From positions 117,021,354-117,085,353 of the forward strand of contig NC_035448.2 in the NCBI RefSeq assembly GCF_002127325.2: 64,000 nucleotides of DNA, in the 5' to 3' direction. Below are positions 21,866 to 34,222 of the stretch, in pieces (positions within the stretch are counted from its first letter, which is position 1; each line of letters begins with the position of its first letter). The notes under the pieces are model-generated. The model had not been told where the DNA came from. It made no database searches and was given only the letters and a program-made list of their open reading frames with translations. The stretch comes from Helianthus annuus. Lineage: Eukaryota; Streptophyta; Magnoliopsida; Asterales; Asteraceae. A program made the position numbers and the translations under genes.

Positions 21866-22845
21866 CTAGAAATTCAAAACAAGGAATGGATGAGACTTTT
21901 AATCATAATGTTTTTGTTTAGGAAAAATTGATTTCATGTATGCATCACATAGCACATTGTTTTTCACATAAATTGTCAAATAGTTTCACATAGAATAACA
22001 TAGTATTGCACATAGAATAACATAATGTTACACATAGAATATCAGGTATAATGAAAGCAAGATAAATTTAGTTTGTTCACGAAGGAGTAATTATTAATTG
22101 TTTTAGATTACGATAATAACGTGATTCGTGTTCCCAAACTTGAAATGAAGATAACGCTCAAATGTAAATCACATGATAATTGAGATAACATAAAAAGAGA
22201 TTTATCATAAAAATATGGATTGTCACGGAACGTAACATAAGACTATTCCAAAGTGAATCGAAATCCTTTTCGAATTAAGGAGGCGTGCTTTGGCCTAATA
22301 GACAAATACTCTCATCGAGGAGCGACTAACGATATTTGTCCTTCCAGTTACTACACGTCCTTAATCGATCGGGAACATCGAAACTTTGGCGAGATCGAAA
22401 ATCAAGGAATGGGACTAGTTAACAAGATGCGAGTTTCACCTCTAACTTGATAACATCGTACCCTGATGTGGTTGGTACTCATCCAAAGATGAGGGTCCAC
22501 TAGAATATGAAATGGAAACTCTCATAAAGGTTTGGATGTCACTCCTAACTTGAGGGTAGATTTCGTGCAAAAATCAAATTTAAGCTGAATGAAAGTCATC
22601 ACCAAATATGGGAATCACCCCTGTTTTGATGAATCATTTCCATTGTGTTACATGAGTGTCTTCAAAGCTTCCATGTGTGTATTATGTTAGCCTTAGGAAA
22701 GGCTTGTATATTAGAAGTCCAAAAGAATGGAGGGAAGCAAGGAAGAGAGAAGGGAATATTGTCTTGAACAAAAAATATATGAGAAAGCTCCTAAACTATA
22801 GACTAGGTAAAAGTATTCCTACTTTTCCTAATTCCCTATAGTTAT
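21866..22845 (-). other. Element G leader between primer site and gag
   Basis: This is ~980 bp of noncoding sequence, as is common in Tekay/Del elements. It holds several related phrases containing CACTCCTAACTTG or CACCCCTGTTTTG near 22435-22635. They resemble repeated phrases in the D leader near 51290-51480, so leader repeats are shared between these two gypsy families. No gene is supported. Confidence 0.6.
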
Positions 22846-22858
22846 GGCTCTGATACCA
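22846..22858 (-). other. Element G primer-binding site (initiator tRNA-Met)
   Basis: The plus strand reads GGCTCTGATACCA, so the element strand reads TGGTATCAGAGCC. That complements the 3' end of plant initiator tRNA-Met. It lies three bases from the 5' LTR. Confidence 0.9.
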
Positions 22859-22861
22859 ATC

Positions 22862-25530
<2,669 letters not shown>

Positions 25531-26056
25531 TGGATCGCACTAAGTGGCAATATCGTTCAATTAGCTTCTTTGTATCTTCCTCGGGCAAACTAGTGAATAG
25601 ATCAAATTCCTTCTTAAGTAGTGCCTTCTTGCTTTTAATCATGTGTTCACTAACTTCAAACTTGACTTTAAGTGCATCCCAGATTGATTTTGAAGCTTTG
25701 TCATGTTGGAGTAACACAAAGATGTCTTCTTTGATGGCTTGTTGAAGCAAACTTATCATCATCTTTTCAGCAAGATACATTTCCCGTTCTTGATCAGTAA
25801 ACTCTGAGAGTTCTTTGATAACTTGCAGATCAGTACGTGGTAAGACATATTTCTTTAGAATACATTCCCATGATCTAAGATGGTTAGCTTGAACCCAGTT
25901 TTCGAAGCGATCCTTCCATCCATAATATTCTTCGATGCTCATTAGCTTCGAGGGCTTTTGAGTAGTTCCCGTTTCGTTTTCCAGATTCATGTTTTGAGCA
26001 ATCAAAGCCGGAGTAACCGAAGATGTAGCGAACGCGTTGTAAAAATCGTTGTCCAT
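25531..26056 (-). pseudogene. Element B gag, N-terminal part
   Basis: The start is ATG at 26054-26056 (MDNDFYNAFATSS). The ~175 residues include YYGWKDRFENWVQANHLRSW and LLQHDKASKSIWDALKVKFE, typical of the Gag-like UBN2 domain of plant copia-type elements. The piece runs into the G insertion at RYCHLVRSM; the matching residues of A show the same position uninterrupted by a transposon. This half is intact, so most of B's decay is in the other half. Confidence 0.88.
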
Positions 26057-26596
26057 GGTTCTTGTAGTTCAAGCGAAATCACTATTTCAATAACACTTTC
26101 TGTTCAAGCGGAATACCTGAAATAATCAACTACAAGCGAAATCAAAGTTTACAATTTCAAGCGAAATAGCAAGACAACACAATAATCCTGATTCCGCTTG
26201 AAATTCAAGCGGAATAAAGAAAATTTGGAGCGGAATCAGTATTTGAACAAACACACTGATTTCGCTTGAAATACTTTCAAGCGGAATAGATCAACTGAAG
26301 CGGAATCACAGAACTTTTGAAGCGGAATCCCTGATTTCGCTTGAAAACTCAAGCGATATGTTCCAATCTCAAGCGGAATCCCAAGATGGCCCGTTCAAGC
26401 GAAATCACTTCGGATGTCCATTTTACCCATTTTAGTCCGAATTTTAACGTGTAACTTTCAAGGATTTGTTAATATGTAGTTTTAAACAGTCCGTGAAAAT
26501 TTGAACAGATTTTAACTGTGAAATCTTGAAATTTTGAAAGAAAGTGTAGAAAAACAGAGATTTTTCAGCTGAATCGTACAGAACTCCTTCTCCTAA
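26057..26596 (-). repeat. Element B leader with clustered AAGCG(A/G)AAT motifs
   Basis: Between the primer site and the gag ATG there are about 15 copies of CAAGCGAAATC / CAAGCGGAATC in ~350 bp (26070-26410), in both orientations. Several adjacent inverted copies could fold into hairpins. The same motif is in the B LTR upstream of its TATA box. The rest of the leader (26411-26596) shows no gene. Confidence 0.85.
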
Positions 26597-27087
26597 GCTC
26601 TGATACCACTTGTAGGATCGTGTACGGACCCGAACGAGTCATTTAGAGGAGTTTGAAACAGTTTCAGGTGCGGAAAACAAGAAACTGAATATGAAACAGC
26701 TAGAATATCAATTAAATCACTTCTCTGATTGATTTCACACTGATTACAGCTCAAATCTCACACCGGCAGCACCTCGGTATGGAAATTCACAATCGATACA
26801 TCTGATTCCGCTCGGACTACTATATATAGGCTGCTTGATTCCGCTTGAAGATATGAATGATCAGTTCAAGCGAAATCAGCATCAACCATTCAAGCGGAAC
26901 CTTTACACATGCAAACTCAAGCGAAATATGATCTAGTGATTTCGCTTGAAATTGCCATGAACACTTTCAAGCGAAATCAGCTTGAATCACACCAAACTTT
27001 ACAATTTCCTCGTAAAACGTGCCCTGATCTAATCTATCTAGTCTAAGACTCGATACAAGACGAGGTCGACAGATGTATGCACTAACA
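26597..27087 (-). repeat. Element B primer-binding site and 5' LTR
   Basis: The primer site (GCTCTGATACCA on plus, 26597-26608) pairs with initiator tRNA-Met. Two bases later the 477-bp LTR runs from TGTAGG (26611) to CTAACA (27087). A TATA box (CTATATATAG) is at about 26819-26828. AAGCGAAAT motifs lie between it and the LTR start in element direction (26833-26990). The flank CGACA follows. Confidence 0.9.
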
Positions 27088-27092
27088 CGACA

Positions 27093-27181
27093 CGCCCCCG
27101 TGCCCACTACCCCAGACCTGCTGTTTGTTTAATTCTGCAGATTTTTGCCAGACACGGGGTCGTGCCCAGCCGATACTCCCC
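27093..27181 (+). other. Athila tail, copy 2, left of element C
   Basis: These 89 bp are identical or nearly so to 3073-3161. They contain the CACGGGGTCGTGCCC motif. The sequence resumes at 33437 after element C, with CGTGT as the target repeat. Confidence 0.85.
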
Positions 27182-27186
27182 CGTGT

Positions 27187-27856
27187 TGTTGGTGCAGTCA
27201 TCTGTCGACTACGTCTAATGTCGAGTCTCAGTCACGGTGCGGATCTGATCGGGGATGACATCACGAGTGACATCACCTAGGTGACATCACAAGTGATGTC
27301 ATCATTCAAAAATGATAATGTTGGCCGTTTAATATCAAAAGGAATTGAAAGATCACTAAAGACAAAAATCAAATACATGTTGTTTGTGATTGGACCTTTT
27401 GATGGTCCAATGAGATGGCTTGGTTTGAAGGTCCAATGATATGCTTTCAAATGTCATGAAGAAACTCACAAGATGACAAAAGCATGTGAAGTCAACATGG
27501 TGAATCGTTGTTATGATCAGTTTGTCAGTTCGCTTTTATGGCATGGTGGAACCGCCTATTCGGACACATGTGGAACCGCCTATTCGGAAAGATGTGGAAC
27601 CGCCTTTACGGCATGTCATTTCGGGCGGTTCCAAACTAGTATAAATAGGCTTATTTGTAAATTCATTTGTAACGTTGTTCGAAACTGATACCGAGGTGCT
27701 GCCGGTATTTCCTCTTACTGTAATTGTTGTTATATCAATATAAAAGAGGATTAAAGTGTAATACAAGCTGTGTATACGTTCGTTTCTTTGTTTCCGCCGC
27801 TGAAACGAATTTGAGCTCTTCCGAACGACTCATTTAGGTCGAAGTCCGATCCTACA
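27187..27856 (+). repeat. Element C 5' LTR
   Basis: It runs from TGTTGGTGCAG to GATCCTACA. Near the start of U3 there is a cluster of TGACATCA-like direct and inverted words (27256-27303). GGAACCGCC-type motifs lie at 27548-27631, just upstream of TATAAATAG at 27642-27650. The polyadenylation signal and exact R region cannot be fixed by eye. Confidence 0.93.
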
Positions 27857-27858
27857 AT

Positions 27859-27870
27859 TGGTATCAGAGC
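27859..27870 (+). other. Element C primer-binding site
   Basis: TGGTATCAGAGC, two bases after the LTR, complements initiator tRNA-Met. Confidence 0.9.
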
Positions 27871-28752
27871 CAAGGAGGAGGAGATCTTGCATATACAGCT
27901 CGTGTTCATCATTTTTTCTGCTTCTACACCTTTCTTTTTCGAAAAACGTAACTTTTTACGGTCAAAATTGCTTCGAATTTACATATTATGTGCGGAATCA
28001 TGATTTAACAAAACCTGGAAATTTTCAGACCTTAATTCGGCTTAAATTTGGTTAAAATTGGATTTTTGCTTAAAAAGCGGTTCATGTTTGCTGACGTCAC
28101 TTCTGGAATCGCTCGAAATAGTGTCTGGAATCGCTCGAAATAGTGTCTGGAATCGCTCGAAATAGTGTCTGGAACCGCTCGAAATATCATCTGGAACCGC
28201 TCGAAAATTCTGCATGACTCGCTCATAATGATGTTTCTGAACCGCCCATTGGTTGAGTTTAGGACCGCTCAAAAGTTAATCTGTGAACCGTTTTTTTGAA
28301 CATCTCAGGATCGCTTTTATGACACATGTTGGGATCGCTCTTAAGGGACTTGGTATGAATCGCTCATAAGACCTCATTTAGCACCGTCCATTTGACCAAT
28401 TAAAAAGCACCGCCATATTGTCACTGTCCTTAAAAATTAAAATTGTCGGCTGTTGTTTCTCATGTGATCATGTGAGTTGTCGGAATTCTTAAATGAGTTG
28501 TTAGCATCATTATTGCTGCCCAATAACCTTACTTACCTGGAAAAGTTTATCATTTTGTGGTCCTATCAATTCATTTTCTACTGAGTTGGTCAGCTCCAAC
28601 TTTTTAACCACCCAATACTATTTTGAGGCCCAATAAAACAACCCACTTGCACCACCCAAGACCCAACAGTTATCCAAGCACCGACACACTTAGATATCGG
28701 CCCAATTATTGATTATTTGTTGCCGTGTTTTGAAAAACCGAGTTAAGAAATC
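27871..28752 (+). repeat. Element C leader with GGAACCGCTCGAAATA-type repeats
   Basis: About 14 degenerate copies of TGGAATCGCTCGAAATAGTG / GGAACCGCTC lie at 28100-28400, the first five in a near-perfect ~22-bp tandem array. Related GGAACCGCC units occur in U3 of the LTR. The remaining leader (28400-28752) is ordinary noncoding sequence up to the gag ATG. Confidence 0.85.
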
Positions 28753-30746
28753 ATGGGTTTCAATGTGTTTAATATGACTCAGGAAACAATGGATAAAATA
28801 AGGGAATTAGAGACAGAATTTGATTCGTTTTCAAGTTTTCCAGGAGAAAATACAAAGAGTATCATTAAGAGATATATCCATCTTGTTAGTTCAATGTCTG
28901 ATTTAGATATTACCAAAGCATCAGAGGAATGGGTCGAAAAATTTGTCAGTGTGTTACCTCAAGAGGAATGGGAAAATTATATCTTAAATTTAAAACGTTC
29001 TGAAGAATTTTCTAGTCTGACAATTAGTCAACTCATTGGAAAGATTGAAGAACAGATGGTGATCAAGGATGAGAAAAGGAAAGAAAAAGCTGTAAAAGTC
29101 AAAGAATCTGTGAAGAATGAATCGTCAAGGTCTGCATCAGTATGCTCAAATTGTCACAACTTCAAGATAGTCAATGCCAAACTTGTGAAGGATGCAGAAA
29201 GTTTAGCATTGGAGATCAAGAAGTTGAACAATAAGAAGAAAGCTGATGAAAAACAGATTCTAGACTTACAGGGTATTTGTGAGAAGTTGAAAGTCGAAAA
29301 TGGCAAACTGTTGGGTAGTGTGAACAGTTTGACATTAGAGACCAAAGGTTTGAAAGAAAATGAAAAGGTTTTTGAAAGCAAACAGAAATCATCTGAAAAT
29401 CCTGGATAAAATTGGAGAACAAAAATCTGAAAGCTAATGAAGTGAAACTTCAAGAACAGATAAATGTTTTGGAAAATGAAAAATCTGTTCTTGAAAATTT
29501 GAAAAATGAAAATGAAAATTCAATCAAGTCTCATCTTGAAAGAATATCTAAGCTTGAAGACGAAGCTAAGAGTTCAAGGATCAAGATTGATGAACTTGAA
29601 AAGAAATTGATCAGTTTTGCGACTAAATCTGACAAGTTGAATATTCCTTGTCCAAAACCGATCAATTCAGTTCCAATAAGTGACTGTGTCACAAACTTTG
29701 ACTCGGTCAAAGTTGAAGATTGTGATGATGCATCCGATGATGAAAATGTTAAAAAAGAAAAACAAAAATTGTTTTTAAATTTGAAAGAAAAATTTCAGAA
29801 AACTGTTTTGCAATCGACTGAAAAAGGTGAATGTTCTAAGCAAAAGCCTTTGAAGAAGAAAGCAGAACAGAAACAAAAAGATAATAAAAGTTCATCGGAT
29901 CGATCATCCAATCAAAAACAAAATTTACAAAAAATAAAAAATGAAAACTCAAAAAATGTTGGTAATAAGTGGTGCAGGTCAGACCACAGTGCTAAAGCGT
30001 CAAATTCTACAAAGTTGAGGAAGGAATATCACCAGGCCAAACAGTGTTACGACTTGAGTGTTTGGTACAATGGTGATAACTGGTACGATAACAGAATGTG
30101 TTACAGCTGCGGCTATCATGGACACATTGCTGTTAATTGCCAGTACTGGAGATATGAGACCAGGAGGTGCTATAACTGCAATATCAAAGGTCACATTGCC
30201 CGAGATTGCCCGAGGAGATCAATGGGAAGATCAAGGGTTATGTCTCAGAAAGTGGCAAGAATTCCAGTCAAGGTCAAGCCCGAAGAACTAAAAGTTCGAG
30301 AACCAAAAGTTCAACAACCGAAAGTTCTAGAGACGAAAGTTAAACTTTCTCAGGGGCAGAAAGACCGACTGAGGAAGAAGAGAAAGAAAGCGAGAGAATA
30401 TCTCGAGAAGATTTTGTCCTCGGGTTCACGGGACAAACAGATTAATAGTTCTGATGAATCTACTCCTTCATCTGCAAAGTTGAGCAAAAAGAATTCATCA
30501 GATACAAATCTGAGGACAAAAGAGGAGAAGAAGAAGGAAAAGGTCGGCGATGAATCTGACAGATCAAAGTCGGACAAGCCACCTGCAGGCAATGATTCTG
30601 GTATGGTAAAACCAGAGGAGCCATTGGTTAAGGTAAAAGTTGAGAATTCTAGTTTAGCAATGGATGATGCAAATTTTCCACCATTGTTGAGCAAGAATTC
30701 AAAATCACCCAAGGTCAGTCAGGCTTGGGTGAAATTGTTTAAATAG
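28753..30746 (+). pseudogene. Element C gag-like ORF
   Basis: Two frames, 28753-29409 and about 29400-30746, are joined by a one-base frame change near 29400. The protein starts MGFNVFNMTQETMDKIRELE, inside what is the later part of the A/B Gag domain, so the first ~100 residues of that domain are missing. It continues into a long Lys/Glu-rich coiled-coil-like region. Two tandem CCHC knuckles follow (CYSCGYHGHIAVNC and CYNCNIKGHIARDC, near 30097-30207), then a basic/acidic tail ending SQAWVKLFK, matching the conserved Gag end of A and B. It probably once made a nucleocapsid-like RNA-binding protein. Whether the frame change is a real mutation or a programmed shift is not known. Confidence 0.8.
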
Positions 30747-32766
30747 AAGAACCTGACACGCCGGAGATCCCAAGTTTATATCGTGGATCATGAATCGGCA
30801 TTTTTCTAGTTTGTGATATGCTTGTTTGAATGTTTGTGTTTAATGCTTAAATGTTTTTGTTTAACAGGTGAGAGGACTATGCCGGAGCTTCCAAGATGGT
30901 TAGTGCGAAGCAGGAATCGGCATTTTGGTTGAAAAATGGTAATGTAGAGGTCACATTCCTACAAGTGGTAACCATTGTATCTACAAGTGGTAATCTTGAT
31001 CCCACAATTGGTAATTGTGGTTAAATTTTGAGATGTTTGGATACTTTGAAGTGTTTACATTTACAAGTGATACAGAAGGTTCTTAGAGGCAAATGGTAAA
31101 TCAGGGACATTAAATTGTACTTGATTTACTATTCATGACAAAAGATAGACAAGATGATGAACCACATCCCCGAATTTAGTATTGATATACCTACAAGTGG
31201 TAAAATCAACCAAACTTATTTTCCGGAACAATCATTTTGATTAAAACAAACTTAAGTGTTTTGAAATCTAAATGAGAAAATAGTTTGTTGATAGGGGGAG
31301 TTCTGATTGTTTATGCCAAAGTGAATGGCGAATTGATGCGATTTGATATCGGTTGTCATGTTTCTGTATAGTTTGTTTTCAATTTTCGTTAATGTGTTTG
31401 CATTTTAGGGGGAGTAGAAAATTTCTGAAAATCCAAAAACATTAGAAAATTTGAAAAAAAAACAAAAACATGATAAAATCCAAAAATGAGTTTGTTGTGA
31501 AAAAGAGGAAATGATAGTACATCAGCGGACTATCACAACATGCTAAAGAATTGGAAAGATTAAAAGTGTTAAACAATCTTACTGTGGATATGTCAGTAGA
31601 TTTTTGCACATTTAATAAACTGTGACGAGATATAAACCTAAATTTCAAACTTGCTTGTTCGGTGGGTTAACACAAACTTGGATATATAGGTAACCCCTGA
31701 AATCTTGTTTGAAAGGTCCCTTATTCTGAGATACTAGGTCTTTATGCTCAGTGATATCTGGAGTATTATCCCGGGACTTCTGCTGTATGGAAGTACTGAC
31801 CTAGTCCCCGGATAATACTTTCTGCAAATGCTTGAAAAAGCGCCGCCCTCAGCAAATCGATGAAACAATAAAATTGATAGTCATTGCTGTTGTAAAAAAG
31901 ATCCTCTAAAGGGGACCCACCAAAAGTCGAGCCGTCATCTCTCTGCTGAACGGAAGTTCTGACCTGAGCTCTCACGGTTTCGCATCTAACCCCTTACAGA
32001 TATCAGCTGTGGTATACTCACCTGTAAGACTGAATATTGGGATCTGGATACGGGAGTATATTCAAGTAGTGGGACACACGGATAAGTTTAAGTGCTTAAA
32101 ACATTAATATCGTATCTCGGATCAGTTGAACTTTGTGTGAAAATTTAAGAGGACCAGTATACTGACAATCTAGGTAAATTGTTTAGAACTTAAAATGAAA
32201 TGAAGCTTAACGGTGTTGATGATTTGTCTCATAAGCTGATATGATCCTCTTACACAAACTGACAAAAATAATGTTTGTAAATATTTCATTTCTGCATTTC
32301 AGTTTCTCTTTCAGAAAAATTCAAAAATATTTTTGGTGTGTTTTAGCATAAATTTTTGAAAATTCAAAAAGATTTTCGACAACTGATGTTGAATAGCTGA
32401 TTTTCAAAATTCCGAGTGCTAAACATGATGAGCAATTCTTGAGGGGGAGTGTTTGTATGAAATTAATTGTTTTCATAATCTAACCTTTTCAAGTGGTTCA
32501 TCAAAATCTGTGTTTGTTTTGAATGAGAATCTGGATTGGTGCAAGTTCATATGCTTGATAAATATATGTGAAAGAAATTTACTCTGAGGTAGAGTTTTTG
32601 CAGGAAAGCCATACGTCGATCCTGAAGATGTTGCTGAAGATCAAAGGAATGCCAGCAAATCGAGAGGGGGAGTCTGAAGATAGAGAGAGAGAAGTCCAAA
32701 GACTGATAAAGACTGAAGTCGTTGAAGACTCGACACTTTAGACTCGTCAACATCTGAGGGGGAGTC
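30747..32766 (+). other. Element C conserved noncoding region and polypurine tract
   Basis: No coding domain is present in ~2 kb. Landmarks in order are: paired hairpins at 30758-30801 and 30879-30923; ACAAGTGGTA-like boxes near 30960, 30982, 31002, 31061 and 31191; GGGGGAGT boxes at 31294, 31408, 32443, 32666 and 32758; and a stem-loop with arms 31762-31778 and 31803-31819. The last GGGGGAGT directly precedes the 3' LTR and is the polypurine tract. The order matches A and B, although the LTRs differ strongly. Confidence 0.75.
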
Positions 32767-33436
32767 TATTGGTGCAGTCATCTGTCGACTACGTCTAATG
32801 TCGAGTCTCAGTCACGGTGCGGATCTGATCGGGGATGACATCACGAGTGACATCACCTAGGTGACATCACAAGTGATGTCATCATTCAAAAATGATAATG
32901 TTGGCCGTTTAATATCAAAAGGAATTGAAAGATCACTAAAGACAAAAATCAAATACATGTTGTTTGTGATTGGACCTTTTGATGGTCCAATGAGATGGCT
33001 TGGTTTGAAGGTCCAATGATATGCTTTCAAATGTCATGAAGAAACTCACAAGATGACAAAAGCATGTGAAGTCAACATGGTGAATCGTTGTTATGATCAG
33101 TTTGTCAGTTCGCTTTTATGGCATGGTGGAACCGCCTATTCGGACACATGTGGAACCGCCTATTCGGAAAGATGTGTAACCGCCTTTACGGCATGTCATT
33201 TCGGGCGGTTCCAAACTAGTATAAATAGGCTTATTTGTAAATTCATTTGTAACGTTGTTCGAAACTGATACCGAGGTGCTGCCGGTATTTCCTCTTACTG
33301 TAATTGCTGTTATATCAATATAAAAGAGGATTAAAGTGTAATACAAGCTGTGTATACGTTCGTTTCTTTGTTTCCGCCGCTGAAACGAATTTGAGCTCTT
33401 CCGAACGACTCATTTAGGTCGAAGTCCGATCCTACA
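32767..33436 (+). repeat. Element C 3' LTR
   Basis: This 670-bp LTR starts TATTGG instead of TGTTGG. It differs from the 5' copy at two other places seen by eye (GTGTAACC near 33176 and ATTGCTG near 33305). It is followed by the target repeat CGTGT. Confidence 0.93.
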
Positions 33437-33441
33437 CGTGT

Positions 33442-34222
33442 CCACCTTCTGTAAGTTTTCGTTACTGGCACTTTGAACACGGGGTCATGCTCAACGAGCA
33501 CGGGGCCGTGTCCAGATGTCCAGTAACATAAATTTTTGTTTTTAAACACACTTTTACACATTTAATCAACCTAAAACTTATTTTTGTGACACATTGAGGA
33601 CAATATGTAATTTAAGTGTGGGGGGATGCTAAACCTTGAATTTTTGCAAGTCCTAATCACAAGCCTTACACAAAACTCTATTGGAACCGCTAATCACCCC
33701 AATTTTTTTTCAAAAAATTTTCATTTTTTTTACTTGTCTTGAGTTAAGTTGGGAATTACAAGTTTTAAAAAGGTTATGTTTTTACAACCCAAGCCTAACC
33801 CTTCACCCCAAAAGTCCTCTTGATATTTACAAAGGTATATAGTTAAAAAGGAGGAGGATTGATTGCTTGGCAAGCATATGGTAGGAGTAAGTTCCATGCC
33901 GCTCTCGAGTGTTTCACAAAAATACATCTTCGGCCGAGTGTTGAGCGATCTCCCGTGAGGTATGTGAACTTGTATATAAATTGAATTTTAAAAAGGCATG
34001 TTATGGCCGAATAAGTAATTTATCTTATGTAATGTTTTAAATAAATAATGACGAATAGGATTGTAAATAAAATAAAAATAAAACCTAATAAAAATCTTGG
34101 AATCCCGACACTCTATGACAAGCCCAAAAACCTTCTCTTCTACCCATTCCATTTGGGAGTGAAAAGCCACATTATAAAGAGTTTTACTTGAGGACAAGCA
34201 AAGATTCAAGTGTGGGGATATT
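33442..34222 (+). other. Athila tail, copy 2, right of element C
   Basis: The sequence matches 3167-3512 and then jumps to the equivalent of ~4187, so ~674 bp are missing at about 33787. Both GTGTGGGG polypurine modules are kept (near 33617-33628 and 34210-34222) and now lie only ~0.6 kb apart. No gene is supported. Confidence 0.8.

Larger units (their letters stand above)
27187..33436 (+). mobile_element. Element C: complete gag-only LTR retrotransposon, recent
   Basis: This 6,250-bp element has two 670-bp LTRs, a primer site for initiator tRNA-Met, a motif-rich leader, a gag-like ORF, ~2 kb of noncoding sequence and a polypurine tract. The target duplication is CGTGT (27182-27186 and 33437-33441); the empty site is visible in copy 1 near 3162-3170. 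By eye I found only three differences between its LTRs, so it is the youngest datable insertion here. There is no pol domain in any frame, so it would need enzymes from another element. It is related to A, B and F by gag and noncoding structure. Confidence 0.93.

Noticed and set aside
27473..27766. Small ORFs in the LTRs of C, present twice
   Set aside because: They are present twice only because the LTR is; they span promoter motifs and have no domain.
28100..28400. CRISPR-like array (repeats at ~22-bp period in the C leader)
   Set aside because: Repeats are degenerate, adjacent without unique spacers, lie inside a plant retrotransposon leader, and have no cas genes.
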